From Paludibacterium paludis (GTDB lineage Bacteria > Pseudomonadota > Gammaproteobacteria > Burkholderiales > Chromobacteriaceae), in the NCBI RefSeq assembly GCF_018802605.1, contig NZ_CP069161.1, positions 1,612,001 to 1,676,000 of the forward strand: DNA of 64,000 bases, written 5' to 3'. Numbering within the stretch: position 1 is the first letter of the stretch; every line of letters begins with the position of its first letter. Positions 1 to 11,450 of this stretch are shown here, in pieces. The notes under the pieces were generated by a model that was not told the DNA's origin, ran no database searches, and was given only the letters and a program-made list of their open reading frames with translations. The position numbers and the translations under genes were made by a program.

Positions 1-1
1 G

Positions 2-538
2 GCGGATCTGGCCGGTTTCTTCCATCTTGGGGCGGGATTCATCGGGTCGCTGGTGAACCGCCACCGGGTGGAAGTGTTCGTCCTGGACGCCGAGGGCCGT
101 ATCGCGGCCTCGTTCACCCGCGTGGCGTGGGACGAAGCCGTGGTTGCCGGGCAGGCCGCCGCGCTGCTGAAGGCGCCGGTCCCATGGCGGATCTGGACGC
201 GTTGCGCGGCGATCGGCCTGAGCGCGGCCGGGATCGGCGTGATCGGCGCGATGCCGGGTTTGCCCTGGCGGTGGTCGCTGTTGCCGGTGTTCGCGGCCGT
301 CAACCTGGGCGCGTTGTGGTCTGTCCGCGGCCGCTCAGGACGCATGGCGGGCTTCGGCGTCGCTCTTGCCGGCGCGTTGGCGCTGTTCGGTTTGGGCGCT
401 GCGTTTGACCGGACTTCGGCGCTCCTGCCCGGGATCGCGCTGATGACGCTGGGTTCCGTGCTGGAGGTGACGAATGGTGTGTGGCGGCGCGTGGGGCCGC
501 CGTCGCCGTCCTTGCCGGCCGGAACCGAGCCGACCTGA
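2..538 (+). CDS. SCO1/SenC-like C-terminus fused to a membrane tail (5' partial)
   Basis: The frame is open from the first bases of the window, so the gene begins upstream. The first visible residues, followed by FVLDAEGRIAASFTRVAWDE, look like the C-terminal end of a SCO1/SenC thioredoxin-fold domain (copper delivery to cytochrome oxidase). After that come about four hydrophobic segments, which usual SCO proteins lack at this end. The CxxxC copper motif would lie outside the window, so the family call is an inference. The internal GTG at 53 is not needed as a start because the upstream frame is open. Confidence 0.4.
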   Translation, partial: ADLAGFFHLGAGFIGSLVNRHRVEVFVLDAEGRIAASFTRVAWDEAVVAGQAAALLKAPVPWRIWTRCAAIGLSAAGIGVIGAMPGLPWRWSLLPVFAAVNLGALWSVRGRSGRMAGFGVALAGALALFGLGAAFDRTSALLPGIALMTLGSVLEVTNGVWRRVGPPSPSLPAGTEPT

Positions 539-671
539 ACGCCTGCCTGGGACGCGTTGTGCAAGTTTTCGGGATTCTCGGGGGGAAGACTTTGCGTTTT
601 TTGCTGGTTGGTTTCAACACACGACAACATCGCACCGTTGCGCACACTCTGGATGGAAGGACAGCAAGAAC

Positions 672-2933
672 ATGGCAAAAATCGACGATATCAAAGATGC
701 CGCCGGCAAAAAGGCGGCGATTCTCGACATCATTTACGGGAGGTTGAATGAATTGATGGGCGGCGGGCCCACCGGGCAGCTTTTCTGTATGGAGTTTCCG
801 GCCCGCCCGTTGAATTACCGGCAATACGAATACGACACGGACAGTCGCACCAGCGTGGTCTCCAAACCGTTCACCGTGGCCGATTCGGAATTCCGGCTGG
901 TGGATGATCTGTTCAATGTCGCGCCCATTGTGCAGGGACCGAACGGCAAAAAGCTGTCCATCACGTTTTTCGAATTGCTCAACAATTTTGTGCCCAAGCT
1001 GCAGGAGTTGCACGACTTCATCACCGACAAGACCAATATCCGCGAATGGCTGCTGGCGAGCGTCAAGGATACCGTGGAAGGCAAGCCGTTCGAAGGATCC
1101 CGGATGGAGTTGTGCAAGCAGCTTTACTCCGCGTACCTCGATGCGAAATTGCGCTGGGAAACGGAAAAATCCGACCAATACCGGAAATTCAAGGACAAGG
1201 ACGATCTGGACGGATTCGCCGCCTGGCTGTCCGCCAGCGGGATGGTCAAGGATCAGGAGTTGAACAACCTGTTCAACGACGCGGTGGTCCGGGGCTACTT
1301 CCACGAGGTGCTGACGTTCCTGGGGTTCCTCAATGTCTCGTCGTCGGCCGAATCCCTGGAGACGACCAAGCAGAATGCCCGCAATGCCTCGCGCCGCAGT
1401 CTTGACGAATCGATGGATGTTTACCCGGTTCAGTTGCAGCCCAACAACTGGTTCAAGGCGATGCAGCCCAATCTGTCGCCCAAAGACCTGACCATGGCGA
1501 AGGAAATCGTGCTCGCCCAGTACCAGACGAAGCGTACCGAGCTTGCCCAGTTGAAGTCATACCTCGTGCAGTTGAAAAACAACGCGGTGACGCGCGACGA
1601 CGTGGACAAGGCCGAGGCGGCGCTCGAGGCCGGCAAGACGGCCTTCCGCAATGCCGAGGCCGGTCTGATCAAATCGTACGGGGACGGCGCGCTGAGTCTT
1701 TTCAAGGTGTATCTGAACGCGCAAACCGGAGGGTTGATGTCCGCGGTCGGGTCGGTCAAGGAAGTGGCGAACGATGACCCGACCGCCCGTGCGCTGGGTC
1801 TGGCCTCCGAGGTGGCCAATGCGATGCTGGCGACTTACAAGGGTCAGCAGGAGTACCTGGCGGCGGCGGAGCATGTCGCACAGCTTCATGCCAGGCTGGC
1901 CGATGCCACGACGCACGACTATCAGGCCGAAATCGCCAACACCACCCAGCGTATCGATGACTTGCAGGCGGATTTGCGTTATCTGGAAACTCTCGCCGGC
2001 GGCGTGTTGTCGCCGGCGAATCAGCCGCAAAAGAAAACCGTGACCAAAGCCGACGGAACGACCGAGGAAGTGGAGGTGGCGCCCGACGTGATGCCCGCCG
2101 CCAACAGCGATCCGAGCGGGGACGGCATGTTCATGGACGTGGTGATATCGCAAGACGAGTCGTTCGACGCGAGCAGCAGCTCCGGGTCGTCCAGTTCGAG
2201 CAGTTCAAGCTGGAATGTCAGCGCCTGGTTCGTGTCGGCGGGTGGGCAGAATTCGACCGCCACGGCCGCGTCCCGCGTCGAGACGGCCGCCTTGAGCAAG
2301 TCGTTCAAGATCGGATTTCGTGTGGCCAAAGTGGCCATCGACCGGGGCGGCTGGTTCAATCCCACCATTTTCGAGATGTCCAGCGGCTTTCAGCGGATCG
2401 CGCGCGGGATGCTCGCGAGTCCGGGCAAGGACGATCCGCCGCTGACCAAGACCAGCATCATGGACAAGGTCAACAAGGATCCGGGCGGGTTGGCGTCGCT
2501 GCTGTCCAGCCGCGACAAGATCCCCTATATGCTTCCAGCCTATCCGGTCGCTTTTGTGGTGGCCAAGGATATCACCATCCGCGTTGAGGACAGCAGTTCG
2601 GTCAGCGAGCTGCAAAAAACGATGGCCGAAAGTTCATCGGCCGTCGGGGGCGGGTTTTTGTGTTTCAGCGCCTCCAGCGCGTCATCGAGCAAGAGCACGG
2701 CGGAGTCGGCGTATCACGGCTCGCAGGGTGGTTGCTATTACATCCGCATTCCCGGTCCGCAGGTCATCGGCTGGTTCCTGCAATTGACCCCACCGGATGA
2801 CGCGCAGCCTTACAAGCAGCTGGATGCGGAAACCCTGGCCCAGCTGAGAAAAGGCATCACGGATGTGCTGTCGCCTCCCGCCAGGGAGCCCGTTCCGGAT
2901 AAACCGCCTGCGCCACATGCGGACGGGGTGTGA
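672..2933 (+). CDS. Uncharacterised 753-residue protein with coiled coil and Ser-rich linker
   Basis: I do not recognise the family. The frame is open further upstream, but the ATG at 672 has a purine-rich GGAAGGACAGC just before it and lies after the end of the preceding gene, so I start here. The protein has no signal peptide and no membrane segment. Residues about 280-440 are rich in Lys, Glu, Gln and Ala in a coiled-coil pattern. A stretch of almost pure Ser lies near residues 500-513 and separates this from a C-terminal domain with FKIGFRVAKVAIDRGGWFNP and a second Ser-rich patch near residues 655-680. It stands alone, with convergent genes downstream. Function unknown. Confidence 0.75.
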   Translation: MAKIDDIKDAAGKKAAILDIIYGRLNELMGGGPTGQLFCMEFPARPLNYRQYEYDTDSRTSVVSKPFTVADSEFRLVDDLFNVAPIVQGPNGKKLSITFFELLNNFVPKLQELHDFITDKTNIREWLLASVKDTVEGKPFEGSRMELCKQLYSAYLDAKLRWETEKSDQYRKFKDKDDLDGFAAWLSASGMVKDQELNNLFNDAVVRGYFHEVLTFLGFLNVSSSAESLETTKQNARNASRRSLDESMDVYPVQLQPNNWFKAMQPNLSPKDLTMAKEIVLAQYQTKRTELAQLKSYLVQLKNNAVTRDDVDKAEAALEAGKTAFRNAEAGLIKSYGDGALSLFKVYLNAQTGGLMSAVGSVKEVANDDPTARALGLASEVANAMLATYKGQQEYLAAAEHVAQLHARLADATTHDYQAEIANTTQRIDDLQADLRYLETLAGGVLSPANQPQKKTVTKADGTTEEVEVAPDVMPAANSDPSGDGMFMDVVISQDESFDASSSSGSSSSSSSSWNVSAWFVSAGGQNSTATAASRVETAALSKSFKIGFRVAKVAIDRGGWFNPTIFEMSSGFQRIARGMLASPGKDDPPLTKTSIMDKVNKDPGGLASLLSSRDKIPYMLPAYPVAFVVAKDITIRVEDSSSVSELQKTMAESSSAVGGGFLCFSASSASSSKSTAESAYHGSQGGCYYIRIPGPQVIGWFLQLTPPDDAQPYKQLDAETLAQLRKGITDVLSPPAREPVPDKPPAPHADGV

Positions 2934-2938
2934 CACGC

Positions 2939-3382
2939 TCAGAGCGGACGCAGCCGCGGGTCCAGCGGCGCGCGCAGGACATCGAGAATCCGGCAGCGGG
3001 CGGCATCGGGGTGGACGGGGTTGAGCAGCAGGTTGCGCCCGTCCACCGTCAACGCGCTGGGGACCCGCAGCACGGCGGAGGGCGCCTGTTCCAGCCAGGC
3101 GTCGCCGATACCGCGCGTCAGGTGCGGACGGGCCTGCCAGCCCGCTTCGAGTTCGCCCGGATCCAGGTCGAGCAGGCAGTCGTCCGGAATCTCCACCCTG
3201 AGCAGCTGAAAACTCGCCGGCAGGGTGCGCAGCTCGCAGTGCACCAGCATTTCCAGCATGGCGCTCGCCGAATGATCGGCCAGATAAACGATCGGCCGTC
3301 CGGCGAAGTGCCATCGGCCCTCGGCGTGCAGGCCGCCCAGCCCGTTCAGGTCGGCATAATTGCTGATGCGCCAGGCGATCAC
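2939..3382 (-). CDS. RES-domain toxin of a Xre/RES toxin-antitoxin pair
   Basis: 147 residues. It has the RES-domain pattern: early WRIS, then GRPIVYLADHSASAMLEMLVH with conserved Tyr, Ser and Glu, and a late LLLNP...RILDV region. RES toxins attack NAD+ or ADP-ribosylate a target, and the known ones arrest growth. The GTG start is set by the 4-base GTGA overlap with the stop of the antitoxin gene upstream, which implies translational coupling. The frame runs open further upstream but there lies inside the antitoxin gene and is a shadow. Confidence 0.85.
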   Translation of the reverse strand: MIAWRISNYADLNGLGGLHAEGRWHFAGRPIVYLADHSASAMLEMLVHCELRTLPASFQLLRVEIPDDCLLDLDPGELEAGWQARPHLTRGIGDAWLEQAPSAVLRVPSALTVDGRNLLLNPVHPDAARCRILDVLRAPLDPRLRPL

Positions 3383-3840
3383 GCGAAATAGCCTTCGTCG
3401 ATCTGGGTGAGCAGGTTTTCGACGAGGCGGGCGCCCTGTTCGGTTCTGGCCGTCTCCAGCGGCGTGGCGCCGCCGAAGCGGACGAGGGGATGGCGCAGCC
3501 AGTCGGTGGCGGCCTGGGCCCCGCCCAGCACCTGCTCGGCGAGCACCAGCAGATTGGCGATGCGCACGCCGCGCTCCGATTCGTCCCGGCTCAGGCTTTC
3601 CTTGCGGGCGATGCGGTGCGCCAGGGTGCGCGCCGGAATGACGAATTCCAGCTCCTTGCGGGTCAGACCCTCGCGGGTGAGGTGATCGATCAGGATGGGT
3701 TCGACGCCCTGGGCGACGCAGGTGGCGACATCCAGATCGGAGTGGACCGAATGGCCGATCAGTTTGGACAGCCGGGTATAGCGCGCGGCGCGCGCCGGTG
3801 TCCTGTGTGTTGTGCCGCGTCTGAATACCGTGCCCGTCAT
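3379..3840 (-). CDS. Xre/MbcA/ParS-type antitoxin (DUF2384)
   Basis: 153 residues. It has the usual two-part layout: an N-terminal helical DNA-binding region (VEPILIDHLTREGLTRKELEF, then RTLAHRIARKESLSRDES) and the C-terminal toxin-binding part with the DUF2384 signature (GGAQAATDWLRHPLVRFGG.TPLE). It is the first gene of the pair and overlaps the RES toxin by 4 bases. In this family the antitoxin normally represses its own promoter. No operator was clear enough to mark. Confidence 0.85.
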   Translation of the reverse strand: MTGTVFRRGTTHRTPARAARYTRLSKLIGHSVHSDLDVATCVAQGVEPILIDHLTREGLTRKELEFVIPARTLAHRIARKESLSRDESERGVRIANLLVLAEQVLGGAQAATDWLRHPLVRFGGATPLETARTEQGARLVENLLTQIDEGYFA

Positions 3841-3901
3841 GGTCCGACTCCGTTTTTGCCATTTGCCGTTTCATTATCGGCATTTTGCCGGAAAAGCTCA
3901 A

Positions 3902-3931
3902 GGCCGGCCGCGCGGTTCTCGCGGGCCGGCC
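3902..3931 (-). terminator. Possible terminator hairpin downstream of kdsA
   Basis: GGCCGGCC occurs at both ends of a 30-base GC-rich stretch that can fold back on itself. Read on the minus strand it is followed by CTTGAGCTTTT, a weak U-run. It lies between the kdsA stop and the antitoxin start. Confidence 0.4.
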
Positions 3932-3949
3932 CGTGACGGCGCGTCCCGG

Positions 3950-7176
<3,227 letters not shown>

Positions 7177-7258
7177 GCTCGGGCAGAAGGTTATCCGTTC
7201 CGGATCGGCAATCTACCCTCCCGCCCTTAGTTTTTCCTTAGCGGCGCCCCGTATTCGC

Positions 7259-8446
7259 TCATGATTCGGGCGGAGGCCCGGCGTAGGCGGCCCGGGGGCG
7301 GATGAGCCGGTCCTCTGCGCGCTGCTCGAGCGCATGGGCGATCCAGCCGATCGAGCGCCCGAGGGCGAACAGTCCGAACGCGCTTCCTTGCGGCAGGTTC
7401 AGGTGCCGGCGCGCCGCCACCAGCGCAAGGTCGATCGACGGGCGCTGGCCGGTGAGGCGTTCCGCGGTGTCGAGCCAGTCTTTCCAGCGCGGGCGCGCTG
7501 GCAGGATGGCCGCCAGAAGGGCGGTGGCCCGCGCATCGCCGTCCGGGTAGAGCGGGTGGCCGAAACCGGGCAAGGCATCGCCGCGTTCCAGGCGGCGGCG
7601 CAGCGACACGTCCGGAGCGCTCATGTCGCCCATTTCATCCCAGAAGGCTTCGATCCTGTCCGTGGCGCCGCCGTGCCGGCCGCCGCCTAGCGCGCACAGC
7701 CCGCCCAGCACGGCGGCGTGCAGGCTCGCGCCGGTAGAGGCGATGCAGCGGGCGGTGAATCCGGAGGCATTGAGTTCATGGTCCGCGCACAGCACCAGCG
7801 CCATGCGCGCCAGCTCGGCTCCGGCCTCGTCCAGATTCCAGGCTCTGGCGCATTGTCGGTGCAGCGGCGCCGTTTGCACGGACGTGCCGAGCAGGCAGGC
7901 GGCCAGGATCCGGAGCAGGTTTCCGCAACCGGTGGTGCGCCGTTTCGGGTCCGTTTGCCAGACGGCCGTGTCCTCGTTGCCCGGCGCCAGGGCGAACAGG
8001 GCGGGCAAGGCAAGGCGCGGACTTTGCCCGGCGTAGACCGGGCGAACCGCGTCGAGCACTGGCGGCAGCGGGGGCGGGGCGGCCGCGAAGGCCTCGCTTT
8101 CGTCGCATTGCCAGAGCAGCGCCGCGACCTGTTCCACGCTGGCAGAGCCGGCCAGCCGCACCGCGTCCCGTCCCCGATAGTACAGGCGGTTGTCCCGGAT
8201 CAGGGTGAGGCCGGACTCCAGAACCGGCAGTCCCCAGTTAAGCGTGGCCCTGGCGGTTTCCCGGGGTTTGCGGCCGCGGGCCCGCGAGCGAGCCAGGGCC
8301 TCGACTTCATCGCGCCGATAGCGGTTGACCCGATGGTTGTCCGTCGGGTGGGCGCGCAACAGTCCGCGGCTGACGTAGGCATACAGCGTTTGGCGCGATA
8401 TGCCGAGCAACGCGGCGGCTTCGGCGGCGAAGAGGTAAAGCGGCAT
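7259..8446 (-). CDS. Citrate synthase-family enzyme with N-terminal HTH domain
   Basis: 395 residues. Residues 1-55 form a MerR/excisionase-type helix-turn-helix (FAAEAAALLGISRQTLYAYV ... HRVNRYRRDEVEAL). The rest is a citrate synthase fold with the catalytic-type segments LCADHELNASGFTARCIAST, GGRHGG and GFGHPLYPDGDARA. The final helix has GRSIGWIAHALEQ. It could condense an acyl-CoA with a 2-oxo acid, bind DNA, or do both; ordinary GltA has no such HTH. It is divergent from a family III CoA-transferase gene 107 bp away, so a shared operator is plausible. Confidence 0.8.
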   Translation of the reverse strand: MPLYLFAAEAAALLGISRQTLYAYVSRGLLRAHPTDNHRVNRYRRDEVEALARSRARGRKPRETARATLNWGLPVLESGLTLIRDNRLYYRGRDAVRLAGSASVEQVAALLWQCDESEAFAAAPPPLPPVLDAVRPVYAGQSPRLALPALFALAPGNEDTAVWQTDPKRRTTGCGNLLRILAACLLGTSVQTAPLHRQCARAWNLDEAGAELARMALVLCADHELNASGFTARCIASTGASLHAAVLGGLCALGGGRHGGATDRIEAFWDEMGDMSAPDVSLRRRLERGDALPGFGHPLYPDGDARATALLAAILPARPRWKDWLDTAERLTGQRPSIDLALVAARRHLNLPQGSAFGLFALGRSIGWIAHALEQRAEDRLIRPRAAYAGPPPES

Positions 8447-8553
8447 GCGAAAGTTCCTGGTCGGTGCGATAGGTTGATTGTGATGATCAAGATTGACGAT
8501 AGTGGATTGCCAATTTGTAATGAGTCATTTTTTCCCCGGCGATAGGAAATGGC
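8447..8553. promoter_or_regulatory. Divergent promoter region between HTH-citrate synthase and CoA transferase
   Basis: 107 bp, clearly AT-richer than the flanking genes. It must hold both divergent promoters. It contains partly symmetric motifs (GATTGTGATGATCAAGATTG near 8475) that could be bound by the HTH of the neighbouring citrate synthase-like protein. AGGAA just upstream of 8554 is the ribosome site of the CoA-transferase gene. No operator could be proven by eye. Confidence 0.4.
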
Positions 8554-10011
8554 ATGGCACCGGACGAAAAACTCTCCGGCCTGACGCGCTCGGCGCTCGC
8601 TACCTTGTGGCGGAGCACCGGCCTGGACGAACGGGCGTTGGATCACGTCAACCTGACAGGGGACGGGCAGAGCCTGCCGTCGTCGTTCGCCGTGGGGTGC
8701 GCGGCCCAAGCGAGCATTGCCGCCTCGGCGCTCGCGGCGGCCCATCTGTGGCAGTTGCGTGGCGGCGCCTGGCAGACGGTCAGCGTGGATCGCCGCGCGG
8801 CGGAAGCGGAGTTCCGCAGCGAGCGCTATTTGCGCGTGGACGGTTCGGCTCCGCCGGACCCCTGGGATGCGCTGGCCGGACTGTATCGTTGCGGTGACGG
8901 GCGCTGGGTGCGATTGCACACGAATTTCCCGCATCACCGGCAAGGCCTGCTCGATTTGCTCGGGTGTGGGGGCGATCGGGAGGATGTGGCGGCGGCGCTG
9001 CGGGGCTGGCGCGCGGCGGCGGTGGAGGACGCGCTGGCCGAGCGTGGCCTGGTGGGGAGCATGGTGCGCTCATTCGACGAATGGGACGCCCATCCCCAGG
9101 CCCGGGCGCTGGCCGACTTGCCGGTGTTCACCCTGGAGCGGATCGGGGACGCGCCCGCCGAGCCGCTGCCGCCGGCGCTCCGCCCCCTTTCGGGCGTCAG
9201 GGTGCTGGACCTGACGCGCATCATCGCCGGCCCGGTGGGCACCCGCGCGCTCGCCGCGCACGGCGCGGAAGTGTTGCTGGTGACGTCTCCGCGTTTGCCG
9301 TCCATTCCCTCGCTGGTCATCGACACCGGACGCGGCAAGCGTTCCTGTCAGCTGGATCTGACGCAGGCCGAAGATCGGGGCCGTCTCGCGCACCTGCTGC
9401 GGCAGGCCGATGTGCTGGTCGATGGATACCGGCCGGGAGGGCTCGCCGGTCTGGGCTTCGGCGCCGAAGCGGCGGCCGCGTTGCGGCCCGGCATGGTCTG
9501 CGTGTCGCTATCGGCCTACAGCCATGCCGGCCCCTGGGCGGGACGGCGCGGTTTCGATTCGCTGGTGCAGGCCGCCACCGGATTCAATCTTGCCGAGGCG
9601 GAGGCGGCCGGCCGGAATGAACCGCTGGCCTTGCCGGCGCAAGCGCTGGATCACGCCGCCGGCTACCTGATCGCCCTGGGCGCCATCGCGGCGCTGTCCC
9701 GCCGCGCCACGGAAGGGGGCAGCTGGCATGTGCGCGTGTCGCTGGCGCAGACGGCCCGCTGGCTGCGAGGCCTTGGCCGCATCGACAACGGGTTCGCGGT
9801 GGCCGATCCGGATCGGGAGTCGGTGCGGGATTGTCTGGAGGAGTCCGGCTCGGGGTTCGGACGGCTCAGCGCGGTCGGGCATGCCGCCGTGATGGCGACA
9901 ACGCCGGCCGGCTGGGAGCGTCCATCCGTGCCGCTGGGCCGCGACGAGCCTGTCTGGCCGGAAGGCGGCGGGCGGGACGGGATGGCGGCGGGTCAGACCC
10001 ACAAACGGTAA
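8554..10011 (+). CDS. CaiB/BaiF (family III) CoA transferase
   Basis: 485 residues. The C-terminal half has the family III signatures: LSGVRVLDLTRIIAGPVGTR, AHGAEVLLV, DTGRGKRSCQLDL, ADVLVDGYRPGGLAGLGFG and VCVSLSAYSHAGPWAGRRGFD. The first 200 residues look like an extra or degenerate N-terminal domain. These enzymes move CoA between carboxylic acids. Pairing with a citrate synthase-like gene suggests one pathway of acyl-CoA or di/tricarboxylic acid metabolism; that is inference. The 3' end overlaps the convergent AraC gene by 19 bp. Confidence 0.8.
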   Translation: MAPDEKLSGLTRSALATLWRSTGLDERALDHVNLTGDGQSLPSSFAVGCAAQASIAASALAAAHLWQLRGGAWQTVSVDRRAAEAEFRSERYLRVDGSAPPDPWDALAGLYRCGDGRWVRLHTNFPHHRQGLLDLLGCGGDREDVAAALRGWRAAAVEDALAERGLVGSMVRSFDEWDAHPQARALADLPVFTLERIGDAPAEPLPPALRPLSGVRVLDLTRIIAGPVGTRALAAHGAEVLLVTSPRLPSIPSLVIDTGRGKRSCQLDLTQAEDRGRLAHLLRQADVLVDGYRPGGLAGLGFGAEAAAALRPGMVCVSLSAYSHAGPWAGRRGFDSLVQAATGFNLAEAEAAGRNEPLALPAQALDHAAGYLIALGAIAALSRRATEGGSWHVRVSLAQTARWLRGLGRIDNGFAVADPDRESVRDCLEESGSGFGRLSAVGHAAVMATTPAGWERPSVPLGRDEPVWPEGGGRDGMAAGQTHKR

Positions 10012-10919
10012 AGCCAGAATGATTCGTCTTCGATGAAGCGACGGGCGAATTCGCCCGGGGCGAATCCCGTGATGCGTCGCGTGGCGCGGATCAGGTGCGC
10101 CTGGTCGGCAAAGCCCTCATCGAAGGCCAGTTCCGCCCAGTCGACGGGCTGGCCGGTTTCGTAGCGTTCGCGCGCGGCGAAAAACACCCCCTCGGTCTTG
10201 ACCAGTGACTGCCATTGACGCAAGGACCGGCCGCTATAGGCCTTGACACGGCGTTCGACCTGACGCGGGCTGTGGGTGCGGCGCCATTCGCGGGCCTGCA
10301 GGGCGATGCGTTCCACCCAATGGCGGCCGATCCGCCGCAGAGAGGGAAGGGCCGATGCCGAGTGGGCGTGCCAGCGCGGCGCCAGGTGCCGCTCCAGCGC
10401 GGCCAGCGCCTCTGTATCGTCTTGTGTTTCGAGCAGGGCGTTCAGCAGTGGTCGCCACTGTCCGTCCAGTACGTCGCGCGCATCGGCGAAGCGATCATGG
10501 ATGTCCGCCGGATCCACGCCGAAAAGCCGGCGTGCGATGTCGGCTGTAAAGCAGAGCATGAGGGCGCGCCCGTCGGTCGGCATCCAGCTTGTGCAGGGGC
10601 GCGACTGGCTGCCGGCCAGCACCACGGAGGCGCCGAACGGCCTCCAGAGCGGTCCGGTTCCGGCATGTTCCACGAGTCCCGCCTCATACCCCGCAAACCA
10701 GGAGAGGCTGAGCAGCGGCGAGGCCGGAAAATGCGTCAAGCGCTGTTCGGCTGTTGTTCCGAGCCCCCGGATGTCGCGGCTGATGATGGCCGCGATCGCG
10801 CCTTGCAGGCCCTGGGGGATACGATGCAGCCGTTCGTGCGCGGACGGGGACGCGATCCGCGGTGCTCGGGCAAGCGGATCGGGGCATGGCGACGGAAGCG
10901 GCGGCGACTGGATTGTCAT
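9993..10919 (-). CDS. AraC-family transcriptional regulator
   Basis: 308 residues from the ATG at 10919; a longer reading to a TTG at 10937 is less likely. The N-terminal part is a sensor-type domain. The C-terminal part has the two helix-turn-helix motifs of AraC proteins: HSPRQVERRVKAYSGRSLRQ and then LAFDEGFADQAHLIRATRRI followed by TGFAPGEFARRF. It converges with the CoA transferase. Its target is unknown; no operator is visible. Confidence 0.8.
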   Translation of the reverse strand: MTIQSPPLPSPCPDPLARAPRIASPSAHERLHRIPQGLQGAIAAIISRDIRGLGTTAEQRLTHFPASPLLSLSWFAGYEAGLVEHAGTGPLWRPFGASVVLAGSQSRPCTSWMPTDGRALMLCFTADIARRLFGVDPADIHDRFADARDVLDGQWRPLLNALLETQDDTEALAALERHLAPRWHAHSASALPSLRRIGRHWVERIALQAREWRRTHSPRQVERRVKAYSGRSLRQWQSLVKTEGVFFAARERYETGQPVDWAELAFDEGFADQAHLIRATRRITGFAPGEFARRFIEDESFWLYRLWV

Positions 10920-10994
10920 GGCGGCCAAGTATAGCAAACGTCATGCCCTGATCGGAGTGGCGCCTGCGCGGCATTCCTCCACCCCTGCTCCGTA

Positions 10995-11402
10995 TCAGCA
11001 CCGGCCGGCCAGCCGCGCCTCGGCTTTTGTCCTGGCGTCTTGCGGGGTGGATGCCGTGTCCAGAGGAACACCGAAAAACGGCGCCAGCGTCAGAGCGCGT
11101 TTGCGCAGCGATTCCTGCTTTCGCGCATCCGGCTCGATGCTGATCAGGGCGAGGCAGACGCTCGCCAGTTTCGCTTTGTTCGCCTTGAACCAGTCCATGC
11201 GACGCTGGCGATCTTCGCGGCTTTCCTGCTCCGGCCGGCCTTCGGGGAAAATCAGAGCGAATGGCCGCGGTTGATTCACCAGGGCATCCAGTTCGCGTTC
11301 CCATCGGGCGGCGAAGCCGGGGACAAGGGCATCATTGTTGGCTGTCACGATAGGAAACTCACGGACATCGTAAAGGGTGAAGTTGTGCGCATCGAGGGTC
11401 AT
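10995..11402 (-). CDS. Conserved uncharacterised protein downstream of emrB
   Basis: 135 residues, no signal peptide or membrane segment. It has the pattern FALIFPEG...DRQRRMDWFKANKAKLASVCLALISIEPD, which I recall from small proteins of unknown function in other proteobacteria. It follows emrB on the same strand with a 48-bp gap, so it may be the third gene of the emrAB transcript. No function is proposed. Confidence 0.65.
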   Translation of the reverse strand: MTLDAHNFTLYDVREFPIVTANNDALVPGFAARWERELDALVNQPRPFALIFPEGRPEQESREDRQRRMDWFKANKAKLASVCLALISIEPDARKQESLRKRALTLAPFFGVPLDTASTPQDARTKAEARLAGRC

Positions 11403-11450
11403 GATCGGCTCCAGTGAGGCGGGAGGGTGAAAAAACAGGGGTGAACACAG

